From: Desulfobulbaceae bacterium
GTDB taxonomy: Bacteria; Desulfobacterota; Desulfobulbia; Desulfobulbales; SURF-16
NCBI GenBank assembly: GCA_002868945.1
Contig: PKTX01000028.1
Coordinates: 1-64,000, forward strand
Direction of reading: 5' to 3'
Length of the DNA: 64,000 nt
Shown here: positions 1 through 6,942 of the stretch, piece after piece
Layout of the letters: the number at the start of each line of letters is the position of its first letter
Numbering within the stretch: the first letter of the stretch is position 1
The notes under the pieces: generated by a model
Seen by the model: the letters and a program-made list of their open reading frames with translations, nothing else
Told to the model about the DNA's origin: nothing
The model's database searches: none
Translations under genes and position numbers: made by a program

Positions 1-201
1 CAGACCGTGCCGCTCCGACATGGATCGGGGGGCCAGCGGGGCCAGGGGGCGGGTAAAGCCGTAGGGAATGAGCCAAAGCAGGGCGGCAAAAAAATTACGG
101 TAAAAGGCGCCCTGGGAGGGAGGCACACCGGCCAGGCTGACAAGAATGGCTGAGGTGGAGATACAGCACACCCCGACGATGAGAAGCAGATACCACCGCA
201 T
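1..201 (-). CDS. DMT/EamA-family permease, N-terminal part (runs off window)
   Basis: The first 67 codons of a membrane protein are visible; the rest lies beyond base 1. The start ATG is at 199-201, with an in-frame TGA two codons upstream, so it cannot start earlier. The N-terminus is a hydrophobic helix (RWYLLLIVGVCCIST) followed by a stretch like EamA drug/metabolite transporters: small hydrophobic residues, LAGVPPSQGAFYRN, then a second helix starting at FFAALLWLIP. In EamA proteins this is the first helix and the start of the second. It starts 32 nt after the hisA stop on the same strand, so the two are probably cotranscribed. The substrate cannot be inferred. The assignment rests on a short fragment. 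Confidence 0.65.
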   Translation of the reverse strand, partial: MRWYLLLIVGVCCISTSAILVSLAGVPPSQGAFYRNFFAALLWLIPYGFTRPLAPLAPRSMSERHGL

Positions 202-233
202 GGCTCAGCGCCAGGGTGCTGCCGGCGCCTGTC

Positions 234-1016
234 TCATGCACCGGCCTCATTATGGGCCCGGTGAAAGGCCACGGCCTCGGCATAGGTCATGGTGGTGCCG
301 CCGAAGATATCCAGGGCACTGCCCACCGTGGCGTCCAGCCGACCGTCACCCAGGGTCAAGATGCGCTCCATGTCCGCCAGGTTTTTGACGCCGCCGGCAT
401 AGGTGGTGGGCAGCGGTGTCCAGCGGCCGAGCCTGGCCACCAGCTCCTCCTCGATACCGGCGCATTTGCCCTCCACATCCACGGCGTGGATAAGAAATTC
501 GCAGCAGAAGGTGCTGAAATAGTCAAGGGACTCCTTGGTGACCATCACCTCGGTAAAATTCTGCCAGCGATCCGTGACAATATAGTAGGCATCCCCCTTT
601 TTACGGCAGGAAAGGTCAAGGACCAGATGCTCCTTGCCCACCTCCCGCACCAGGCGGGCCAGGCGGTCTTCATGGATCAGGCCGTCCTTGAAGACATAGG
701 AGGTGACAATAACGGCACTGGCACCCCGTTCCAGCCAGACCGCACTGTTTTGGGTGGTGATACCGCCGCCGATCTGCAGACCGCCCGGATAGGCGGCCAG
801 GGCGGCGGTTGCCGCCTCCTCGTTGCCCGGCCCCAGCATGATGACATGGCCGCCGGTGAGATGGTCTCGCCTGTACATCTCGGCATAGTAGGAGGAGGGA
901 TGAGTGGAGGCAAAATTGGTGTGCAGGCCGGCGCTGGAGGCGTCGTCGGACAGGGTGGAGCCGACAATCTGCTTGACACAGCCGTTGTGGAGATCAATAC
1001 AGGGACGAAACTTCAT
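234..1016 (-). CDS. hisA: Phosphoribosylformimino-AICAR ribotide isomerase, eukaryotic type (HisA/HIS6)
   Basis: This cytoplasmic enzyme would catalyse the Amadori isomerisation of ProFAR to PRFAR in histidine biosynthesis. The 260-residue protein has a single (beta/alpha)8 barrel. The first catalytic Asp is D8 in CIDLHNG and the second is D134 in VLDLSCRKK. Phosphate-binding loops are seen at QIGGGI (81-86) and at YAGG near residue 205. The sequence follows fungal/plant HIS6 rather than ordinary bacterial HisA, with shared blocks such as CIDLHNG, KQIVG, HPSSYYA, IVTS, DLSCRK, EFLIHA-DVEG and SLDIFGG. No other his genes are in view. It probably shares a transcript with the downstream DMT permease. 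Catalytic residues look intact, so it is likely functional. Confidence 0.93.
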   Translation of the reverse strand: MKFRPCIDLHNGCVKQIVGSTLSDDASSAGLHTNFASTHPSSYYAEMYRRDHLTGGHVIMLGPGNEEAATAALAAYPGGLQIGGGITTQNSAVWLERGASAVIVTSYVFKDGLIHEDRLARLVREVGKEHLVLDLSCRKKGDAYYIVTDRWQNFTEVMVTKESLDYFSTFCCEFLIHAVDVEGKCAGIEEELVARLGRWTPLPTTYAGGVKNLADMERILTLGDGRLDATVGSALDIFGGTTMTYAEAVAFHRAHNEAGA

Positions 1017-1021
1017 AATTC

Positions 1022-1265
1022 AATTTTCCGATTTACGACAACTATTCAACATTAAAGGGTTAGGGTATCTTGAATAATTAGATATTTTGTTTGAGTTTGA
1101 GAAGCATAGAAAATAAAAACCGGAGCATATCGGGCATATGTGAGGATTTTTATTTTCGTAGCGCCGAAAAAATCGAGCAAAATAGCAATTATTCAAGATG
1201 GCCGTTAAAAAGCCGTTCCAGACGTATGATGCTGCGAGAATTCAGGAGTCAGGATTCAGAAGAAA
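1022..1265. repeat. Type-2 intergenic repeat, split by a mobile element
   Basis: The flanks of the mobile element at 1063-1203 form one unit when joined (1022-1062 plus 1208-1265). That unit resembles the sequence at 36380-36475: both have TTTTCCGA, then AACTATTC and ATTAAA, then GCCGTT, ATGCTGCGAGAATTCAGGAGTC and tandem heptamers ending near 1259. At 36380 the unit is uninterrupted. No gene is seen in this space between hisA and the next gene. Confidence 0.6.
1063..1203 (+). mobile_element. MITE-like element, 141 bp copy (TIR + 4-bp TSD)
   Basis: The left end reads GGGTATCTTGAATAATT and the right end is the complement of GGCCATCTTGAATAATT. The element is flanked by GTTA on both sides (1059-1062 and 1204-1207). 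The body carries the AT-rich module with a TTATTTTCGTAGCG stretch shared with the other copies. It has no coding capacity. It is inserted inside the type-2 repeat. Confidence 0.85.
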
Positions 1266-1320
1266 AGACAAAACATCGACATAGCAACCAAGCCGGCAAG
1301 CAGAGCTCATACGATGCCTG

Positions 1321-1989
1321 CTAACGGCACAGGGTCATGGTCTGCGAATCAAGGCCCAAGCTGGCGCCGGCCTCGGCATACCCGGTAGCGTCCTTGACCA
1401 CCGTCAGGGTGGTGTGCCCCTGGGCAGAGGTGGTGAGCTCCAGCAGGGTATCGGCATACCTCTCGGCCATATCGGCTCCCTCCTCGCCGCAGGCCAGCCA
1501 GATGGTCATTTCCTGCTGCTCGGCATAGTTGCGCAGCCAGCTCAGCATTTTCTCATCCGCTGTAATGGCCGCCGTACGGCCGTCAATAATGACACAGTCG
1601 GGCATGGCAATCTGGTGACGGGCCAGGCCGTCGAGGCGCTCGGCCAGCCGTTGGGGCGTAAAATTCTCCGACATGAAGGTCATCAGGAGACGATGGCCCA
1701 TGATGTCGGTTTCCAGCTGCTCCGGTGCCAGGATACCGAGGCGATGGGCCAGACCGTTTAAGACCTGGCTGTACCAGAGCCTGATATGGGGCAGGTGTTC
1801 GTCAATACCGACATGGACCAGCCGTTTACCGGCCAGGAGCTTGTCCAGGGCAATCTGCACCAGGATGGCGGTCTTGCCGGTGCCGGGCGCCGCCTTGATG
1901 ACGGCCAGATGGCGACCGCGCACCAGACTGCCGTCAGCCGGGGCAATAAGACGCAAGGGATTTATTCTGATAAGTTCGTGTCGATTCAT
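1321..1989 (-). CDS. P-loop ATPase of unknown function (RecA/KaiC-like fold)
   Basis: A 222-residue soluble protein with a Walker A motif, AAPGTGKT at 33-40, and a Walker-B-like strand, DCVIIDGR, near residue 133. The motif order and the strand before the P-loop (HLAVIKA) resemble RecA/KaiC/DnaB-type ATPases rather than AAA+ or ABC proteins. There is no extra DNA-binding or protease domain. It lies 48 nt downstream of a small membrane-protein gene on the same strand, so the two may form a unit. I do not recognise a specific family. No clear Shine-Dalgarno precedes the ATG, so it may depend on coupling to the upstream gene. Confidence 0.75.
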   Translation of the reverse strand: MNRHELIRINPLRLIAPADGSLVRGRHLAVIKAAPGTGKTAILVQIALDKLLAGKRLVHVGIDEHLPHIRLWYSQVLNGLAHRLGILAPEQLETDIMGHRLLMTFMSENFTPQRLAERLDGLARHQIAMPDCVIIDGRTAAITADEKMLSWLRNYAEQQEMTIWLACGEEGADMAERYADTLLELTTSAQGHTTLTVVKDATGYAEAGASLGLDSQTMTLCR

Positions 1990-2037
1990 GGCAATGATGG
2001 CAAAGTGGCACGGTGCAAGCGCTGCGAGGGACGCAAT

Positions 2038-2331
2038 CTACCTGTCCGACTGCCGCAGGCGCTCCTCCGGGTCTCGGTAATATTTTGTGCCGGCATGCTC
2101 TTCGGAAATACCCCTGCCGTCACTGATGGCCGGCGGCTCTTGCGGTGAGGGCAGCCGATACCTGATTTTCTGAAAGACGAAATAGATCGCCGCCACCACC
2201 AGGGCAAGGACGACAAGGCGTACCACCCAGCCGCGCACCGCCTCGCTCTTCCAACATGCCAGCAGAAAAAACAGGATAAGGGCGGCAACCACCAGGGGAT
2301 ACTGTTGACCATACAAGACAACGTTCTCCAT
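2038..2331 (-). CDS. Small two-helix membrane protein, hypothetical
   Basis: About 97 residues. A first hydrophobic segment (YPLVVAALILFFLLA) and a second (VVRLVVLALVVAAIYFVF) are joined by a short basic loop (KSEAVRGW) and followed by a charged, proline-containing tail of about 40 residues ending in RLRQSDR. The ATG at 2329-2331 is chosen because AGGAG sits six bases upstream; the GTG immediately before it is an alternative. The next gene on the strand is the P-loop protein. Function is unknown. Confidence 0.65.
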   Translation of the reverse strand: MENVVLYGQQYPLVVAALILFFLLACWKSEAVRGWVVRLVVLALVVAAIYFVFQKIRYRLPSPQEPPAISDGRGISEEHAGTKYYRDPEERLRQSDR

Positions 2332-2401
2332 CACTTTCTCCTGAAATCAAGGGGCCGCACCATGGCGGACGGCTATCGGCAATCTTCCGAAACCAGACAT
2401 A

Positions 2402-2440
2402 ACAAAGCCCAACCACAGTAAACCTGAAGTCGGGCTTTGT
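2402..2440 (-). terminator. Stem-loop downstream of fusA
   Basis: The arms ACAAAGCCC (2402-2410) and GGGCTTTGT (2432-2440) are perfectly complementary around a 21-base loop. It lies 60-100 nt past the fusA stop and before the small membrane-protein gene. There is no long U tract, so termination is probable rather than certain. Confidence 0.45.
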
Positions 2441-2499
2441 ACACCAGAAAAAAAAGCAGGCATGTTCATGCCCCCCCGGAGAAAGGGGCGGAGGCGGTC

Positions 2500-4590
2500 C
2501 TACTTCTTCTCTTTTTTCTTTTTAATAGCGGCTACAACATCATCGGCAATACTCTTGGGTACGGCGCGATAGGTGGCGAACTCCATGGTGAACTCCGCCT
2601 TGCCCTGGGTCAGGGAACGCAGCACTGTGGAGTAGCCGAACATCTCGGACAGGGGAACCTCGGCCTCAACCACGGTGTAGTTGTCATCCTCGGTGGTACC
2701 CTGAATAATACCGCGACGCTGGTTGACGCTGCCCATAATGGCGCCCTGGAATTCGGTGGGGCCTTCCACGGCAACCTTCATGATCGGTTCCATGAGAACC
2801 GGGCCGGCCTTCAGATAGCCCTGGCGGAAGGCGCCGAGAGCCGCGGTCTGAAAGGCGACATCAGAGGAGTCCACGGCATGGAAGCTACCGTCGTTGATGA
2901 CGCAGCGAACACCGGTGATGGGCGCCTCGGCCAGGGCACCTTTGTCCATGGCCTTGCGGAAACCCTTATCACAGGAGGAGATGAACTCACGGGGGATGAC
3001 ACCGCCGACGATCTTGTCGACGAATTCATAGTTCTCCTCGCTCTCTTCCTCCAGGGGCTCCATATAACCGGCCACACGGCCGAACTTACCGGAACCGCCG
3101 GACTGCTTCTTGTGGGTATAATCAAACTCGGCCCGCTTGGTGATGGCCTCGCGGTAGGCAACCTGGGGTGCGCCGACCTCTACCTCGGCATTGTACTCAC
3201 GCTTCATCCGCTCAATGTAGACCTCCAGATGAAGCTCGCCCATACCCTGGACAATGGTCTCATAGGTCTCGTCGTCGACAAAGGTCTTAAAGGTGGGATC
3301 TTCCTTGGTGAAACGATTGAGGGCCTTTGACATGTTGACCTGGGCCTTGTTATCCACCGGCCGGATGGACAGGGAGATAACCGGGGCCGGGATGTGCATG
3401 GAGGTCATGGAGTAGTTTACACTGTCGGAACAGAAGGTATCACCGGAGGCACAGTCAACACCGAAGAGGGCGACAATATCACCGGCAGCGGAATCCTCGA
3501 TCTCCTCCATCTCGTTGGAGTGCATCCGCACCAGACGGCCGACCTTGACCTTCTTGCCGGTGCGGACGTTGATGATGGAATCACCCTTCTTCAGGGTCCC
3601 CTGGTAAATGCGGATATAGGTAAGCTGCCCGTAGCGGCCGTCTTCCAGTTTAAAGGCCAGGGCGACAAGGGGATCGCTGTAGTCGTTGCTGACCTTGACC
3701 TCGTTCTCCTCGTTATCCAGATCAAGGGCGTAGTTATCAACCTCCTTGGGGTTGGGGAGATAATCGATAACCCCGTCCAGCAGGGGCTGCACACCTTTGT
3801 TCTTGAAGGCGGTACCGATGAAGACCGGCACCATTTCCATGCTCAGGGTTCCCTTGCGCACGGCGCGCGCAACCATCTCTTCCGTGGGCTCTCCCTCAAG
3901 GATGGCCTCCATGAGCTCGTCGTCAAACATGGAGGCAGCGTCCAGGAGCTCCTCACGGGCGGCGTCGGCCGCCTCCTGATACTTGGCGGGGATCTCGTCT
4001 TCGCGCACCGTCTCGCCATTGGCTCCTTCAAAGAAGAGGGCCTTCATCTTCACCAGGTCGACAACACCCTCCATGTCACCCTCCAGACTCATGGGGACCT
4101 GCATGGGCACGGCATTGAGGCTCAGCTTGTCGCGAACCTGGGCGGTAACCCGGGCGGGATTGGCGCCGGTACGATCACATTTATTGATAAAGACGACGCG
4201 AGGAACATTGTACCGCGTCATCTGGCGGTTCACAGTGATGGACTGCGACTGGACACCGCCGACGGAGCAGAGGATGAGGACGGCACCGTCCAGCACGCGC
4301 AGGGCACGTTCAACCTCCACGGTAAAGTCAACGTGACCGGGTGTATCGATGATGTTGATATCATAGCCCTTCCAGTTACAAAAGGTGGCAGCGGACTGAA
4401 TGGTGATGCCGCGTTCCTTCTCAAGCTCCATGGAGTCCATGGTGGCGCCGACACCGTCTTTGCCGCGTACCTCGTGGATGGCGTGGATGCGGTCTGTATA
4501 AAACAAGACACGCTCGGTAAGAGTGGTCTTGCCCGAATCAATATGGGCCGAAATGCCGATATTTCTGATTTTGTTGATATCTGGTAGCAT
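2500..4590 (-). CDS. fusA: Translation elongation factor G (EF-G1-like, mitochondrial/spd type)
   Basis: A ribosomal translocase GTPase of about 696 residues. G1 is AHIDSGKT (15-22), G3 DTPGH, G4 NKCD. Domains II-V follow, ending in a lysine-rich tail ([10 protein letters not shown]). The sequence tracks mitochondrial EFG1 and its bacterial relatives (the spd EF-G group) rather than E. coli-type Fus[43 protein letters not shown] and [18 protein letters not shown] are typical of that group. The ATG at 4588-4590 is chosen because GAGGA lies seven bases upstream; an in-frame ATG eight codons earlier lacks a site. It is not in a str operon (no rpsL, rpsG or tuf adjacent), which fits an extra EF-G copy. 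Confidence 0.95.
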   Translation of the reverse strand: MLPDINKIRNIGISAHIDSGKTTLTERVLFYTDRIHAIHEVRGKDGVGATMDSMELEKERGITIQSAATFCNWKGYDINIIDTPGHVDFTVEVERALRVLDGAVLILCSVGGVQSQSITVNRQMTRYNVPRVVFINKCDRTGANPARVTAQVRDKLSLNAVPMQVPMSLEGDMEGVVDLVKMKALFFEGANGETVREDEIPAKYQEAADAAREELLDAASMFDDELMEAILEGEPTEEMVARAVRKGTLSMEMVPVFIGTAFKNKGVQPLLDGVIDYLPNPKEVDNYALDLDNEENEVKVSNDYSDPLVALAFKLEDGRYGQLTYIRIYQGTLKKGDSIINVRTGKKVKVGRLVRMHSNEMEEIEDSAAGDIVALFGVDCASGDTFCSDSVNYSMTSMHIPAPVISLSIRPVDNKAQVNMSKALNRFTKEDPTFKTFVDDETYETIVQGMGELHLEVYIERMKREYNAEVEVGAPQVAYREAITKRAEFDYTHKKQSGGSGKFGRVAGYMEPLEEESEENYEFVDKIVGGVIPREFISSCDKGFRKAMDKGALAEAPITGVRCVINDGSFHAVDSSDVAFQTAALGAFRQGYLKAGPVLMEPIMKVAVEGPTEFQGAIMGSVNQRRGIIQGTTEDDNYTVVEAEVPLSEMFGYSTVLRSLTQGKAEFTMEFATYRAVPKSIADDVVAAIKKKKEKK

Positions 4591-4628
4591 GATACATCCT
4601 CGTCGTAATGCCATTTATTGATGGCGTC

Positions 4629-4723
4629 GCAAAAAAATAGATTTACCGGCTGGTGCCGGATTCGCCCAGAACCGCCACTGCCAAGCCACATTCCGCTTGC
4701 TGGCCTGTAAATCTTTTTTTGGC
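4629..4723. repeat. Short inverted-repeat element upstream of fusA
   Basis: GCAAAAAAATAGATTTACCGGC-like sequence at 4629-4650 is mirrored by GCCTGTAAATCTTTTTTTGGC-like sequence at 4703-4723, about 50 bases apart. It has no coding capacity. It lies in the 341-bp space before fusA, which otherwise holds only the terminator at 4838-4866. The fusA promoter is probably here, but I cannot place it. Confidence 0.45.
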
Positions 4724-4837
4724 TCAGTCACCGAAAGCGATACAATGGACTCCACAAAGCCCATCATTATACTGTGCCGACTGCGGGTCAGCGCTTATCA
4801 AAAACAGTAAAAAACCGGGATAGCTCCCGGACCGTAT

Positions 4838-4866
4838 AAAAAACGGCCCGCAAAAGGGGCCGTTTT
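4838..4866 (-). terminator. Intrinsic terminator after the SLOG-like gene
   Basis: The stem AAAACGGCCC / GGGCCGTTTT has a six- to seven-base loop and is flanked by A and T runs on the two sides, so it can act in both directions. It lies 66 nt past the stop of the minus-strand gene at 4932-5486. Confidence 0.75.
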
Positions 4867-4931
4867 TACATATATCTGGGCATGAAAGCGCGCTAAAATA
4901 CCTTTTCCGCCGATCCCTGTCAAGAAAAAAA

Positions 4932-5486
4932 CTACGGAGTTCCAAAGGCATCGACAAAAAGTTGCCGAATGGCCCGGCGGCCCTCCTCCGTCAAATCGCG
5001 GGTACCGGAGGCGCAAAAGGTCTCATGCTCTATGGCAGGACTATCCTCCTGCCAGGTGCCGGCCTTCCAGCTGTACCACTGCCTTGTCTCCTGATCAAAG
5101 ACCGACAGCGGCCGATGAAAGAGCTTGGCAAGCTCAACGGCCCACCCTGTACCGCCCTTGACCGTCTTGTCCGGCAGAATGGTGCCCACTGCAAAGACCT
5201 GGTGACCGGAGTTGACCATGTGAAAGATGAGCTGCAGCACCTTTCTGATCTTTCTCTTCTCATAATATGTTCTATTCATCATCTTGGAGGCCAGCTCCAT
5301 GGAGATATCACCGCGGCCCAGCTCCTCGTCGGAGAGGTTGCGGATGTTCTTGTTGCGCTCCACCTTATGGCCCATGAAGGAGTAGTTGACCTCATTCACC
5401 CCCCACTCCTCCGCCATTTCACCAAAGGCGCTCTCCACCCCCCGATGACCGCCGGAAAACAATGTAAACTTTGTACTATCACGCAT
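4932..5486 (-). CDS. SLOG/TPALS-like nucleotide-binding protein, hypothetical
   Basis: A 184-residue soluble protein. The N-terminus has LFSGGHRGVESAFGE, a Gly-rich turn after a hydrophobic strand as in SLOG/DprA/LOG-type Rossmann domains. A later segment, VFAVGTI followed by GGTGWAVELA, fits a second phosphate-binding turn. The end contains YSWKAGTWQ and EHETFCASGTRDL. It is monocistronic: a terminator follows it and the divergent Hsp20 operon lies upstream. GGTGAG before the ATG can serve as ribosome binding site. The family is recognised only at the fold level. Binding of a nucleotide is inference. Confidence 0.65.
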   Translation of the reverse strand: MRDSTKFTLFSGGHRGVESAFGEMAEEWGVNEVNYSFMGHKVERNKNIRNLSDEELGRGDISMELASKMMNRTYYEKRKIRKVLQLIFHMVNSGHQVFAVGTILPDKTVKGGTGWAVELAKLFHRPLSVFDQETRQWYSWKAGTWQEDSPAIEHETFCASGTRDLTEEGRRAIRQLFVDAFGTP

Positions 5487-5666
5487 AAATACTCACCATG
5501 TATTAAAAAATAAGGAAGATAGGCAGAATAAGGCCTCGCCATAGCGACAGAGGCCAAGCAGAAAATCTTACCGGAAAAGACCAACGCCTGGCAAGATCTT
5601 AGAATCTTTTTTTCAGGGGACGAGAAACGTTCCGATCGGTCATGCCGAAAAAATCTCAGGGGTGCC

Positions 5667-5695
5667 TTGACAGCCTTTCGGGCTGAACTTATTTT
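5667..5695 (+). promoter_or_regulatory. Promoter of the Hsp20 operon
   Basis: TTGACA (5667-5672), a 17-base spacer and TATTTT (5690-5695) lie about 115 bases upstream of the first Hsp20 start. The CTTGACA hexamer could also serve a heat-shock sigma factor, but no clear CCCCAT-type -10 is seen. The rest of the 323-bp gap holds no gene. Confidence 0.6.
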
Positions 5696-5809
5696 TTCCC
5701 ACCAGAGAAGAGAATAAAAATGATATTACAACACTTTAGTTATTTTTATCACCACACCGAAAGGCGTCTTTTTCAAGAAACAACCAAACAATGAAATGGA
5801 GGTGAACGT

Positions 5810-6268
5810 ATGAACCCACGTTGGAACGACCTGAACCAGATGTTTGGCGCCATGGATCTTCTCCGCAACAGGATGAACCGTATCAACAGACTCTTTACCG
5901 ATTATGACCGGGCCTGGGGAGGCAACGAAGGCTGGCCCATGGCCAACAACTGGCCCCGCACCAACCTCTATGACGACAACGACCATCTGCAGCTGGTCGC
6001 GGCCGTGCCTGGCCTGGCCAAAGAGGATATCAACATCAAACTGCAGGGCAACTACCTGGAGATCAGCGGCACCAGGAAGGTCACGGTGCCGGACGGCTAT
6101 ACCGCCCATCGCCTGGAAAGGGGCGGTGAGACCTCTTTTTCGCGCAGCTTCACCCTACCGGTGGATATTGACATCGACAAGGTGGAGGCCACGCTCAAGG
6201 ACGGCATCCTTACCCTGCAGCTGCCCAAGGCTGAGGTGGCCAAGCCCAAGAAGATCACCATTAATTAG
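5810..6268 (+). CDS. Small heat shock protein (Hsp20/alpha-crystallin), copy 1
   Basis: A 152-residue holdase chaperone expected to bind unfolding proteins in the cytoplasm. The N-terminal arm of about 45 residues (MFGAMDLLRNRMNRIN, WPMANNW) precedes the alpha-crystallin domain. That domain begins at RTNLYDDNDHLQL, carries AAVPGLAKEDINIKL, and ends with the conserved A-x-x-x-DGIL-x-L block (ATLKDGILTLQLPK). A C-terminal KKITIN gives the I-x-I anchor. GGAGG lies seven to eight bases before the ATG. It is first in an operon with copy 2 (114-bp gap), which suggests a hetero-oligomeric pair. Confidence 0.95.
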   Translation: MNPRWNDLNQMFGAMDLLRNRMNRINRLFTDYDRAWGGNEGWPMANNWPRTNLYDDNDHLQLVAAVPGLAKEDINIKLQGNYLEISGTRKVTVPDGYTAHRLERGGETSFSRSFTLPVDIDIDKVEATLKDGILTLQLPKAEVAKPKKITIN

Positions 6269-6382
6269 GACGTCGATGGATGTGAGAATGCGTTGTGCCG
6301 GCACTTCCCACAACACTCCACGAGCAGCCGGCCTATGACGACGACCATTTGCCAATAGTTTGCCAAGAGATGGAGGTTTATC

Positions 6383-6769
6383 ATGAGTGAGAAAATGGAA
6401 CTAGTAAACCGTGAAGAGCAGAGCCCGGTGGCCGGCAGCAAGGCCCCCACTGTTGTGCCCAGCGTTGACATCTACGAAAACGACGACGAGATTCTCCTTT
6501 ACGCCGACATGCCCGGCGTCACCAAGGAGGCCATTGCCATCAATCTGGAAAACGGGCGGCTGACCATCAACGGCCACCGGAAAGTCTGCGGCAGCGGCAC
6601 GGCCCAGCTTGAGGAGTTCGGCGAGGTGGAGTATGAACGCGCCTTTTCCGTACCGCAGGGCATTGACATAAACAAGGTCAAGGCCAACATGACAAACGGC
6701 GTTCTCAGCCTGCACCTGCCCAAGTCCGATGCGGTGAAACCGCGGCAGATCGAGGTGCAGGCCGGCTAG
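6383..6769 (+). CDS. Small heat shock protein (Hsp20/alpha-crystallin), copy 2
   Basis: A 128-residue Hsp20 with a shorter N-terminal arm than copy 1 and the same domain order. It has PSVDIYENDDEILLYADMPG, LENGRLTINGHR, then VKANMTNGVLSLHLPK and a C-terminal RQIEV (I-x-V anchor). TGGAGG lies upstream of the ATG. It follows copy 1 in the same direction and ends before a strong terminator at 6800-6835, so the two make one heat-shock transcript. Copies 1 and 2 are diverged, not a recent duplication. Confidence 0.95.
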   Translation: MSEKMELVNREEQSPVAGSKAPTVVPSVDIYENDDEILLYADMPGVTKEAIAINLENGRLTINGHRKVCGSGTAQLEEFGEVEYERAFSVPQGIDINKVKANMTNGVLSLHLPKSDAVKPRQIEVQAG

Positions 6770-6799
6770 AACCGGCCCGCATATGCCGGAAACAGCAAC

Positions 6800-6835
6800 A
6801 AAAAAGGGGGCTCTCCAGGCAGAGTCCCCTTTTTT
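6800..6835 (+). terminator. Intrinsic terminator of the Hsp20 operon
   Basis: The arms AAAAAAGGGGGCTCT and AGAGTCCCCTTTTTT form a long stem with a six-base loop (one G-T/bulge position) and a T run. It lies 30 bases after the second Hsp20 and can also serve the convergent MscS gene. Confidence 0.85.
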
Positions 6836-6942
6836 GTCGGCCATGAGCAGCCCCTCCCTGCCTGTTGCAAAACTCGCCAACGCAGGAGTTTTTTCAGGCG
6901 GGCCGCCAAACGGCGACACGCTGGTGCCGACAGCACCTTGCA

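Noticed and set aside
2437-4587. Long plus-strand frames antisense to fusA
   Set aside because: They are shadows caused by the codon pattern of a GC-rich gene; the fusA frame explains the region fully.
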